Assembly (NCBI GenBank): GCA_000729835.1
Contig: JFHB01000041.1
Location: forward strand, 1-64,000
Direction: 5' to 3'
Source of the DNA: Atkinsonella hypoxylon
Taxonomy: Eukaryota; Ascomycota; Sordariomycetes; Hypocreales; Clavicipitaceae
Length of the DNA stretch: 64,000 nucleotides
This document shows positions 22,826 through 33,627 of this stretch, piece after piece. Position 1 is the first letter of the stretch; each line of letters opens with the position of its first letter. The notes under the pieces were generated by a model that was given only the letters and a program-made list of their open reading frames with translations, had not been told where the DNA came from and did no database searches. The position numbers and the translations under genes are program-made.

Positions 22826-25210
22826 GATGGGTTTGAGTGAGAATCATGAATCATGACTCAAGCCAAGGCGTGTTGACGTGAGACCTGACCTGATGGTGTT
22901 TATGGCCACAGCACCAGAGTCACAGCAGCTTGCTGCTATAGACGGGGAGGTTACGTTTGCAAGCAAGCGAATTTCAGCGTCGGAACTCACAGGTTGACCA
23001 TGACTCACTGGAAGTGCGCCAATTGAATTGGTTTGTAAGGCTGACAGACAAACAAACGAACAGACAGACAGATGGGAGACGTTGAACGTTTAAAGACTGA
23101 TATGCCTGCTGAAAAAGGCAGACCTCTGGCGCGGTTTATGGCCCCAGCCGCCATTCATGCGGAACTCGACGAAAGTTAAACCAGGCAGGAGCAAGTACAT
23201 ACTTTTGCAAGCACTTATTTGCAAGGGTACCTTAGGCACCTAGCAAGTCTCTTGTGCTCGATGCTAGCACCTCTCTCTGCCGAGCAAGACCCTGTTGAAG
23301 GTACCTCTTATTCGCCAAGACCTATGCATCGTAGTCTGTTCCTGTTTAGGTACCTACGATATTCTTTTCCTACAAGGGAATGGAGCACACAGGGTCAATG
23401 CGGAGGACGACCTATTGTCTACAAATCACCCGTTCGAATGTACTCTGCAGAATATACATAAGAAGGGGTAGAAGATACGGGGTAGAAGAGGCACTCAGAA
23501 GTTGGTTCTACGCTGCTCAACTCAGCCAAATTTCCTCGCGTACTATACCAAGATTTGCGCCAAGCAAATCTATGAGACAAGGTATATAGCAAAGTAAGTG
23601 GGAGCCTACTAATACATAGCTCTCAAACGGCCCGTAAAGTCTGCTCCCTTTTGTACAAGACCCATATGCCAGCCGAATTCTGATGGGCATCATGGACGGA
23701 GGGGGAAGCGGCGGAATCCACACTGGGTGAAGAATCAATGTGCTAACTAACTAACACCTGAATTTTTTTTTTTTTTTCAAAGAAAAAAAAAAGGCCTTGA
23801 ATCAAAGGTACTTTCTTCTACCTACCTATAGGCTTTGTTGTCAACGCGAAACACAACCAATCGGCACGTGCTCCTTTAGATTTTACGCTTATCAGTTAGG
23901 TGAAATTGGTAAGATGTAGAGTGGGAACAATAGATACTCTAGATTGTAAGCGAACTATTAAAAAAAAAATTAAAAAAATTTTCTATTGGGGGGGGGGGGG
24001 CAGGGGGCTTCATCTTTGTATTCAACAGCGGCAACTCACGCGGCATGAATGCACCAATTGCAGCTATTTGTCAGCGGTATAAAGCGGGGCTTGTATGTCG
24101 CGGATTTACATAGGTGCCGGGCGAGGCCGCCTGCTTTATTCCGGCCTTTTTTTTTTTTTTTTTTTTTTTTTCCCCGCCGCCCTTGAATTACTTTTACAAG
24201 GTGTACTTTACAAGTCAGCCGAGAATGTAGTAGCGTAGAAACTGATCCTTTGATTAGGCTCTCTCATTTGTAAAGTACGCAAAACCTATAGACCCCACGC
24301 CTCATGGCGACTCTTCCCATGAGTCCCGGGGGGGGGGATGCTGGATTCAAAGCTAGGATACCCATACTAAGCCGACGACTCGTTTCCAAATGGGATGCCA
24401 CTACGTGCTACTCCGTAGAATTCCGCTCACTACTATTCCACGGGCTCCAGCTCGGCACGGCGTGCTTTCCGACAACGGCCCGGTCCAGCCCCGCATCTCG
24501 CCGGCGTCCATCTCGCAGCCTATCAGAGTGGAAACTCGATTTGTGATTTACCCAGATTAGGTCAACCAGCCCCAATTAATCTGGTGCCGACAATTTTTTT
24601 TTTTTATCTATATATATATATATAATTTTTTTTTTTCCCTGCAACGTCGCAAAACTTCCCTAATTCCTTCTTGTGTCTCTCGAACTCGCCGAAACGAAAG
24701 AGTCACGGGAGCCACAAACAAGCACATGTCTCCACAGCGGCGCCGAACCGGCAGCACTGAACCCCGCACCGCGGCACGGTCTGCCGATCGAGACCGACAA
24801 CGCAGGCACGCCTTTTACAAGTCACGATGGCACTATTCCCTGGAACGGGGTAGCTCTGTTGCTGCTACAGCCGCACAATCCATGTCCACCGAGTGTATCC
24901 ATCAATTGTGCGTGCATGCTCGTCCGAATTTGTTGTGGCGCAAATCAATCAATCACTGCCGAGCGCCCCCCCTTCTCGGAAGCGGTATTGAATGCGCGCC
25001 GCTAACCGGCCGGTAAGCCGCGTTACCTCAACGATCCTGATTTCCAACGTTGAGCGCCCCCCTCGTTGTCAGCCCAATCGGACACGCGTGGCAGACCGCG
25101 ATTTCCTCAAGCGGACTGTGCTTGATCCCCATCTTTCCCCCTCAACTGTCCTTCAACATGCTACGACCTCGATAAAATCATACCCAACTGCCCTCACGCT
25201 TCGATAAACG
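22826..25210. other. Intergenic between the M28-like gene and the MFS gene
   Basis: No supported gene in 2.4 kb. It holds long homopolymers: T15-16 followed by CAAAG and A10 at 23762-23793, a G12 run near 23989-24000, a T23-24 run near 24148-24171, and an AT-rich tata tract near 24600-24640. The open frames here are short and unrecognised. Confidence 0.6.
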
Positions 25211-26599
25211 ATGACGACAACGTCTGCGCTGCCTCGGCCAAAGCTGCCCGTCCAGCAGTTAGCCATCCTCGGTAAGAACAATGGCGAGAAGGGGGGAGCA
25301 AAGTTTAATAGGTCTAACGCTTTTGCTTTTTTTTTTTTTTTTTGGTTTTTTTTTTTCCAGCCGTGGCGAGATTCGCCGAGCCAATCGCCGCAACTTCGAT
25401 ATTCCCCTATCTCCCGCAGATGATCCGCGATTTGGGCGTCGAGGAAAACGAAGTCGCCAGGTGGGCAGGCTTGACCTCCGCTGCCTTCGCCTTTGCGCAG
25501 AGCTTCGCCGCCGTGCCATGGGGCAAAGTCGCGGACCGCTGGGGCAGAAAGCCGAGCTTGATCGTCGGCCTGCTCTGCACCATGGCGTGCTTCATCGTCT
25601 GGGGCCTGTCGACCTCGCTGCCCATGGCCATCACCGTGCGAGCCATCCAGGGAATCGGCAACGGGAATGGTAATGCCCAACCGACGGCCCGAACCCTTTT
25701 CTTTTTTTTCTCTCTTGTGGCTCGCGAGAAAAACTAACACTGGCTTTCATGCAGTGGGCATCATCCGCACCATGGTCGCAGAACTCGTGCCGGAAAAGCA
25801 ACTCCAGCCGCGCGCATTCAGCATCATGCCCCTGGTCTGGAGTCTCGGCAGCGTCCTCGGTCCCTCGCTCGGCGGCTTCTGCGCCGACCCGGTGCACCAG
25901 TTCCCTGCCCTGTTCGGAGGCTCGAGGTTCTTCGCCCGGTTCCCCTACGCGCTGCCCAACTTCATCGCCACCTTCTTCTTCCTCATCTCTGTCGTCAGCG
26001 CGACGCTCTTCCTCGAGGAGACTCTTGCGTCGAAGCGAGACCGACCGGACTGGGGACTCGCGGCCGGCAAGCGCGTCCGCCGAGCCTTTTCTCGTCGCAA
26101 ACCGGACCGCGACCGGGATCGCGACCGGGACAGTCACAGGCGAAGACGATCCTTTGTCGACGGAGAAGCCACCGCGCCTCTGCTCCCCAACAAGGTGCGC
26201 GCCAAGAACAAGGTCGACAGCTCCCCTCCGCCCGGCTTCCTCGACATCTTCACGGGCCAGACCGTGCTGATGATGCTTGCGTACTTCTTCCTGGCCTTTC
26301 ACTCGGTGGCCTACGATCAGAACGTGACGGTGTTTCTAAACTACCCCGTCGTGAAGCACACTCCCGAGAACACGCGGTTGCCATTCTACTTCAACGGCGG
26401 CTTCGGTCTGAAGTCGGGACGTATCGGAACCATCTTCATGCTGTACGGCATAACATGCGGTCTTGTCCAGTTCATTCTTTTCTCGCCCATGGTGGCGCGA
26501 TGGGGACTGCTGAACTGCTACAAAGCATGCTGTACGTAACACCGTCTTGCCCAGCATCACGAGAAGAACCCACCCTCGCTTTTAAATCTACACACACGA

Positions 26600-26634
<35 letters not shown>

Positions 26635-27172
26635 CATACAAAACTAACTCGACGCAGGCATCATCATGCCCCTCACCTACATTCTAACACCATACACCAC
26701 CCTCTTCGCCACGCCGACAACCCGCATGATGGCCCTCGCCTTCGTCCTATGCCTCAAGGCCTTCTCCGTCATCGTCGCCTTGCCCGCCGTCACCATCCTG
26801 CTCACCAACTCGTGCGCGTCGCTCCGCATCCTGGGCACCTTGAACGGAGCCGCCACCATGTTCAGCGGCATCGGGAGGGCCATCGGCCCCGCCACCACCG
26901 GCTATGCCTTCTCATGGGGCGCCAAGCACGGGTACATGGTCACGGCGTACTTCTTCCTCGCCTTCATGGCCGTCCTGGGCGCCATCCCCGTCTTCTGGGT
27001 AGTCGAGGCCGACCGGCCGACCGCCTCCCTTGACAGCAGTGACGCCGAGGACAATGCCATCCCCGAGCAAGGCCTTCTCATCGCCGAGGAGACCGCGGTG
27101 GAGGATTCAGACGACCACCACGCCGCCGAGTCGGAGCCCTTGCTGCCATCAAGCGGCTGCAGGCCCAGGTGA
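25211..27172 (+). CDS. Major facilitator superfamily transporter, DHA1/ZIF-like
   Basis: Four exons: 25211-25271, 25361-25669, 25755-26531 and 26658-27172. The introns are 89, 85 and 126 bp; the product is 553 residues. N-terminal half: FAEPIAATSIFPYLPQMI opens helix 1, and motif A, GKVADRWGRKPSL, lies at about residues 75-87 between helices 2 and 3. RAIQGIGNGNVGIIRTM is the helix 4 region, and WSLGSVLGPSLGG resembles antiporter motif C in helix 5. A long central loop is Arg/Asp-rich (DRDRDRDRDSHRRRR), and a second six-helix half follows. The acidic C-terminus ends SEPLLPSSG. Layout and motifs fit proton-coupled drug:H+ antiporters of the type called zinc-induced-facilitator-like in plants. 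The substrate is unknown. Intron 1 contains T-runs and intron 3 a CA repeat. Confidence 0.88.
26598..26624. repeat. (CA)n microsatellite inside intron 3 of the MFS gene
   Basis: A run of about 12 CA dinucleotides passing into TA repeats lies between donor GTACGT (26532) and acceptor GCAG (26657). It does not touch the splice sites. Confidence 0.85.
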
Positions 27173-27994
27173 GCCCAACCTCAAATGGCTCGACTGGATC
27201 ATGCTCACTAGCTACACAACCTCGACTGCTTTTGCCATCATACCGTGGCGTGTTTTAACCTGTGTCCAATCCTTCCTTCATAGCCAAGACCCAACGCATA
27301 TGCTAAATTATGCCTACAGACCAAGTCACGGCGAGGTATAGCAAAGTTTCCGGCAGCCTTGCTAACATCTGCCCCTAATAGCCTATGATATATGGGCAAT
27401 CTGAGTATCGTGATCAAAGCGCGCCTGGAATGCCCTGGAATGAATCCTACAATAAAAGTAGGAATTGGAATGAGTTGCAATAATGGGTCCATCACTGCGT
27501 AAGTCCAGTCCGGACAATACGTCATTGCATATCCCGCATCAAGAAGTACTAGTTAATGGTTGATCGGAGCAAATATTGCCACATGTATCTGCAGCTCGTG
27601 CGGAAATCTCCTTGGGTTCGGCCATTGAAGCATACACGGACATCACATCACTTTGAAACTAATCCGAAACATTGATAACTGCAAGATTCCCGTGTGTATC
27701 CTAAACGGTGAAAAGTGACTGCAAGATGCTATAATGCTACATATGCTCATTAAAAATAATCTATACAAGGTCATGTACCCGGCCCCAGAAAAAAAAAAAG
27801 ATAAAATGCACAAGATGCAAGACCCCGTGACGCCATACTTTCGAATCCCGCTCGCAGAACGAAAAAAACCTCTAGTGAACCGTGCCGTACAGCCGGCTAT
27901 ATGAGCCGGTAAAGAAGACACAATGCCAAAAGGGGCTCAAAATTCTTCAGATATAGTAAAGCAAGCTTGCTGTTGTTATCTGTCTATCCATCCG
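27173..27994. other. Convergent spacer between the MFS gene and the SprT-like gene
   Basis: An 822-bp stretch, A/T-rich toward the right end. No gene is seen, and no repeat beyond short A-runs near 27789. Confidence 0.6.
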
Positions 27995-29329
27995 TTAGGG
28001 CACATACTGTGTTTGCGCAACATATTGTAATCTGTCGCCAAAGTCTTCCCGCTCGTACCACTGCCACTCCTCCTGGGAAGGACGCCTCTGTAGTGAGAGT
28101 GGGTGCAACATGTGGGAGGCGTGCTTGCTTGGCGCGTATCTTTCGTCCCACACTGCCGCCGCTTGCTCCAATTGTATGGATTCATGGTGCCTGCTGAATT
28201 CCAAGTGGTGCTCTGTCGATGTGTCATTGTTTCCGTCCTGATTGCTATCCTTGCCACCAGCAGCGCAAGACGGTGTAAAGTCACTTGCGCGCCATCTCGC
28301 CAAGTCGGCCTCCATGTCCCTCAGATGCAAACAGTCCTTGCCTGCCCAATCGTCTATGATGCCAGCGATCTGACGAAACCCTTTGGTGTGGCCACCGCAT
28401 TCCTTGGCTTTCAGACCACATGTGACAAACATGAAGCTATGCATCATTTCGTGCAGAAAGGTTGAGATGAGCAGGCGTCGGTTGTACTTTGTGTCCCGGA
28501 GAATGGGGGAAGATAGGACGATAAGTGTTTCCCAACCGCCGAAGCGAGCACTTCTTCGGAGAGCCGTAGTACCTACAATGTGATTCTCGTATTGCTCTGA
28601 CGCAGAATGGCTCCAATCCCAGGTGACACGGCGTGTGAGTCGGGAGGCAAAGAAAAGCTCATTGGCGGCAGAGAAGATGCTGCGGAGGGCATCATTGTCG
28701 AGTGGGAAATCGGCACCACGGGATTTGGGGTTGATGAGAGCGCGAAGAATGCGCTCAGGTTGCGAATCAGGATAACGTCTTCGGTATGAGATGATGTGAT
28801 CGTGAACGAGGCGAGCAGCTTGCAAGTCTTCAAGAAGAGAGGAGTCTAAGGGGAGCGGCGAATGATGGTGGTGGTGATGTGCTGAAGTATCCGATGAGAT
28901 GGAGTGTCCAGACTCGGTACGCTCGAGGGCAGAAGGAATAGGGATATTGGTACGAGAGTGAAGGCCAGGAGCTTCTTTGTTCACATGCGGCTGTGGTGAG
29001 GGAGGAGGCGAAGGGGATGGAGAATGGCGGTAGACGTTTTTTTGGCTGTGGCCGTCGCCTTCTCGGATGACTAGAAAGGCGAGGTTGCGGATGGGCACCG
29101 ACTCAACAGGGTGGTCATGGTAATGTTGGCGCTGCTGATGTTGGTCCCTGCGACTGTCTAATCCATAGTCGTACTGTGCGTGTCTATTTCCACCACCTTC
29201 ATGCCAGTGACAACCAGTCGATGGATCATGCCAGTTGAAGTACCCGTCGTCGCTGCCGCCACGATGCGTAGTATCCGGATCGTGAAGCCGAGTGCTGCCA
29301 CTGTCACCGCCCACGACCCAAAACGCCAT
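27995..29329 (-). CDS. SprT-like zinc metallopeptidase-domain protein
   Basis: Single-exon gene of 444 residues with an ATG at 29329. The first ~150 residues are His/Gly/Asp-rich and then Pro/Ser-rich, probably disordered, and include an H6 run. The SprT-like domain follows at about residues 165-345: ANELFFASRLTRRVTWDWS, then the zinc-binding HEMMH at 293-297 and a third ligand in GGHTKGF (H314). The helix after it (FRQIAGIIDDW) is typical. By family knowledge the SprT/Spartan fold includes DNA-protein crosslink proteases (SPRTN, Wss1). No clear C-terminal zinc ribbon, PIP box or UBZ finger is visible, so a Spartan role is not assured. It is probably nuclear or cytosolic, because no signal peptide is present. 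Confidence 0.85.
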   Translation of the reverse strand: MAFWVVGGDSGSTRLHDPDTTHRGGSDDGYFNWHDPSTGCHWHEGGGNRHAQYDYGLDSRRDQHQQRQHYHDHPVESVPIRNLAFLVIREGDGHSQKNVYRHSPSPSPPPSPQPHVNKEAPGLHSRTNIPIPSALERTESGHSISSDTSAHHHHHHSPLPLDSSLLEDLQAARLVHDHIISYRRRYPDSQPERILRALINPKSRGADFPLDNDALRSIFSAANELFFASRLTRRVTWDWSHSASEQYENHIVGTTALRRSARFGGWETLIVLSSPILRDTKYNRRLLISTFLHEMMHSFMFVTCGLKAKECGGHTKGFRQIAGIIDDWAGKDCLHLRDMEADLARWRASDFTPSCAAGGKDSNQDGNNDTSTEHHLEFSRHHESIQLEQAAAVWDERYAPSKHASHMLHPLSLQRRPSQEEWQWYEREDFGDRLQYVAQTQYVP

Positions 29330-31397
29330 AGAACATGGAGGCCGCCGGTGCGGGAAAAGGCAACTCGGAGAGAAGCTCTGATAAAACAGTAACAGGACAA
29401 GGAAGAAATCAAGCAGTGCAATAAAAGAGAGACGAAAGATTGTACCAGAATCCTATCAAGTAACCCAGATGATTCAACCCCAAGAATTGCAAAGACATGA
29501 AAAAAAAAAGGACAGAAAAAGGTAGACCAGGGAAGCAGGGAGAGAAGGCGAAAAGGCGGGCACAGCGGTATGCACTCTAGTCACGTCACGACATAAGGCG
29601 ATAGCGGTGTGCCGTGTGAGGTGCGTATACGATCTGTTTGACGGTCTAGGTCAAACCGCCGTCCGACAGCCGCGGGCGAGCAAAAGGGCAAAGCAAACAA
29701 GCCCCGGGCGTGGGGAGCTTCTTCCGAGAAAAAGTCACGACTCGCCGCAGGCCGTACACTGCGTCTTTCTTCGTTCCGCGGGAGCTAGCCAGCAGCTAGA
29801 TGGGACGAAGGTTGACGGGAGACCAGAAGAATCAAAGTCGTGATGTCCGGTGGAGGAAGCTGGAAGAAGAGGGGGGGAGACGGGACCTGGCAGAGCGGGA
29901 CGCAATGACGCCACGACCGAGAGATGAACCGAAAGACGAACCGAAAGACGAACCGAAAGGCGAATTGTTCATTTCAGCGTGCGGCGAGGCGTGACGCGGC
30001 GTCGAAGATTTACCATGTGCGAGTCCTTTGCTCAAGGCCCGTTGAAGGAAAAGAAAGAGGTGAAGAAGAAAAGTGGGAGTGGAAGCGCGGGACTGGAAGC
30101 GGACTGGAAGAGCGCAGGTGCTTGCAGATGGCAGGCAGGCAGTGCATAGAGAGAGAGACAGACCGTCAACTGGTGTCTGCGGCCGGCCTTGGGCACAAAC
30201 ACGCCTGGTAGTCCTCAAAGGACACCATTCCCCCATTACTATTCCGTACATCAAGAAACATGCAAACCCCCAATTCCCAATGTAATCCTCCGCTGCCCAA
30301 TCCGGTACCCAAACCCCTCTCAGCCCTGCCACTGCCAACCATGTCCTTCCTCCCCGACCTCAAGCGGAAACCCGAAATGATACGTCAATGGCACACTCTT
30401 ATCAAGTCCCCTAGCCTCTCCCGAACCCATTTTTGGCGCCGGCAACGCGTTGGGCTGCAAGGAACAACACATGTTGCCCAAAAGAATGCTTTCGCGCAGC
30501 AACTTGGTCGCCTGACAATCATGCAGGCCCCTTTGCGGAGTATTGCCATGCTTTGGGTTGCAAGAGGCTTTTTTTTTTTTTTTTTATAAAAAAAAGGGGG
30601 GAGGGGGAGGGGGACCTCTACGCCTTCGCCCAGGCAATCGTGTTTTTGCATGATGAGCTGCTCTGCGGAAGTGTGTTCCATGCACATCATCGTAGGGACG
30701 TTGCGCATAGCTCGGCTGTGTGACTGTCTGGCATCCCGGCACGTTGTTGGACGAGGCGAGGTTGATCAAAAGATGAACAGTTGCATCTCGACGACGATTG
30801 AGCTAGCAAGCCTTGGCCTGATCTCCAAGCCGCACCGAGTATATCGCTTGATTGTCGGCTGCCCGTTGAAGTGGTCGTTTGTGGTGCTCCGCAAGACGCT
30901 GGAGCAAATTGGCAGACATGGCAGACATGGCAGCTGGTCTAGGTTTGCTTTCTCGTTGCACTTCAGTATATGTTGCTTTTTGTTTTTGACAGCTTGCGTT
31001 ACGTTCGGTCTTGTCCTACCCACGACCCGTGGGAGCTAAAACTTGCCTTTTCTGGAATCCCATTTATTTGCCCCGTGCCCTACCAAGTAAGTCATTAGTA
31101 GGTCATTCATGGCGGAGCAGTCAGCAGCTGGCCACGCGAATACCATGAACTTTGTCACTTGCATCACACACATATCGGTACTTAGCTACCTACTTGGGAC
31201 GATGGAACTTTACTTTTCAGGTTTTTTTTTTTTTTTCAAAAAAAAGAAAAAAAAAAAAAAAAGAGATGAAGAAATGCTCACACGCAATTTCAGATAGGCA
31301 ATGCTGTCCACAATCAAGGTTTGGAAATCGCCTGCTTGGAGATCCTCATGTAGCTCCAACTCAACACCTTTGCCCATGCTGCCGACAGCTACTGGCC
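29330..31397. other. Intergenic between the SprT-like and F-box genes
   Basis: No supported gene in 2.1 kb. A purine-rich stretch at 29480-29980 contains a short cgaaagacgaac repeat (about 29925-29960). T-run/A-run palindromes lie at 30569-30595 and 31222-31262. A 168-codon frame at 29832-30338 (-) is driven by Ser/Pro-rich repeat and resembles nothing known. Confidence 0.6.
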
Positions 31398-33627
31398 TCA
31401 GAAACTTTCATACCTCAGCGGTCCAATGAATTGTATTTCGGTAGCTTGCCGTCTCAGAGCTTCTCGCATTCTCTCTGAATATTCCCGCCTCTTCTCTTCT
31501 TCCGCCGTCGCCTCTGGGCTCTGAACCTCAAGATCCTTGTCAGTAAAGAGAGGCGACCTTGTGAAGCTCATCATTCCAACCTTTTCCCCGGTCCAGAACA
31601 GAATATTGTCCTCATTGGCTCTGTCTCCTGTATTCTTGGACCTGGTGGAAACAACCTTGCGCGCCATGTCGTCTGACGCAGACGATGAAAATATTGACGC
31701 CGGGTCCTCTGCATCGCTGTAGCCAATTTTGATGCGACGGCACTCGGTCCAGCCGTCACGTTCAAACCACTTGATAAAGCCAGATGCGTCCGAAAACACA
31801 ATCTTGCTGCCGTGGTTCGTCAGTGACAGGATGTTTGACGCAGACGCCGTCTGCCTATTCTTCATAGCCGAATTTTGCAACGCCGTCCCGTCACTACTGC
31901 CTGCCAGGGAAGCTGAGCTGAGACCATAAATCTCGAGAGACCCCTTAGATTTATATCCGCCACCAGCAATCAATGTCCTCCCCTGACCTTCGGTTTGCGA
32001 CTGGGTCACCTGTTCGGGGGACACTTCGACTCGACGCGATTCTGTATCGACCGTGGAGAAAGGATATGGCAGCGCAGCCAAACTTTTAATGAGCGCCCCT
32101 GACCATATTGACCCTACTATGTTAGGAAACTTTCGGCGATCGTAGTGCAATATGTTGGAGAATCGACCAGACACGTAAATGTCGTCTGATACGAGGTCGT
32201 GCGAGCCAGGTTGAGGGAGATGAAGGATGCTCAGCGGGGTTGGCTGTGACAAGGAAGCATACGGTGGAAGCGGTTTGCTGTCAAAGATACTTTTGAAGAT
32301 ATCGCCGTCACTGTACAGGGACCCGTCCAGCCTCTCCGTGACGTCGTGCCTAGCCATGGATCTCGTGCGAAAGTCATGGAGATGAATTCCAAGCGATGTG
32401 CCTACGGTCAAAGGCACCCCTTGGTGTACTGCTGATAGTGTCGTGATAGACCATTCGAAGGACTCTCGGCTGACAACTTGCAAGTGATGCAGATCAACTT
32501 CAATCAGATCTGACCCCAAAGGGAAGAAAGTTAGAAAAAAGTGGAGACAGAAATTTCAGCATCGGCCGCGCAAGAGCTGCAGCTCTCTCTGCCGTTGCAA
32601 CTTACGACTTTGAACAGCAAAAAAAGCTCGATGGCTGTCATTGTTCACACTGACGCACTCCGTGACGCCTGTATCGATCCGTTTCGATCTTTTGTTATTC
32701 TGGCCACCTGGTCCATCGATGAAGAGAATATCGGGCTTGCTCGTGGCAACTATGCCACCTTGCTGACTTCGTGACCCGTTCACATTCCACAAGCAAACCG
32801 ACCCATCCTCTAATGGTGAAACTGCAAGCATCGTGCCCAGACCGTCATTCCCGCTATATGGATTGTACAGTGCCATACCTCTAGCCTCATGACCTCGATT
32901 AAGAGAGCGAGGAGTCTGAAGCCAGTTCACAGAAGTAGCCGCATGCCGTTGAATATATTCTTCATACCACGGCAAATGCTCGCCGGGGAACTCGATGTCC
33001 CACTTGCCCATATCCCAGGCTTCGCGACGACGGCCATTCATACAACAGGAGCTGACACAGTCATGTGCCGGTGACGATATAGTGGGAGGCGAAGACAAAG
33101 GGTCTCCGGGTTCGCCGACGAATTGCGTCCCATCAATTTGGACATGGAACGGCTTGGAGGCGATTGGGCGCGAGGCGCTTTGACGAGTTCTGAGGGACTT
33201 GAGCCACGGCGAATTTTCGAAACACAATCTTTTCCACAACCTATCGTCGAGGCAGAGCCTTCGAAGCCTGTGGGATACAAGCTGCATCCTTGTGACCTGA
33301 TCGGGCTCTAAATCTGCAGCAAATATACATGAACATGGTCAGTTCGCAGTCTTCTGTCTTGTAGGATTAGGGAAGGGTAGAGATTGTTCAAATGAAGCCC
33401 AGAACAAGAAAAGAAAAACAGTAGATATTGACCGTGCTGGATGCGGCTTTTTTTTTTTTTTTTTTTTTTGGCAGATGACTGGACCCGTCTTGTCTCGAGC
33501 ATCCCGTTTTGGAAAAGGAGCACGTCGTTTCAGTTGAGAAGACAAGGAGAAGCTTACACGTGATGATTTCGAGAATAATCTCATCCGGGAGCTGGTCCCA
33601 TCGCGATGGTTTTCCTATTGCCTCCAT
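31398..33627 (-). CDS. F-box protein with WD-like C-terminal region
   Basis: Three exons: 33627-33558, 33313-32606 and 32509-31398. The introns are 244 bp (holding a T21 run) and 96 bp; the product is 629 residues. The F-box spans the first junction: WDQLPDEIILEIIT in exon 1, then YLEPDQVTRMQLVSHRLRRLCLDDRLWKRLCFE. Phase and motif agree across the intron, which supports the 70-nt first exon. The rest contains WD40-like pieces (LAVSPLEDGSVCLWNVNG; ASNILSLTNHGSKIVFSD), so a degenerate propeller is likely. The C-terminus is a charged helix (EEEKRREYSERMREAL). By family knowledge F-box proteins link SCF (Skp1-cullin-F-box) ligases to substrates through the C-terminal domain. The substrate is unknown, and I do not recognise a named ortholog. 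Confidence 0.85.

Noticed and set aside
29832..30338. 168-codon minus-strand frame between the SprT-like and F-box genes
   Set aside because: It contains a FGSSFGSSFGSS run from a tandem repeat and otherwise has no protein-like pattern.
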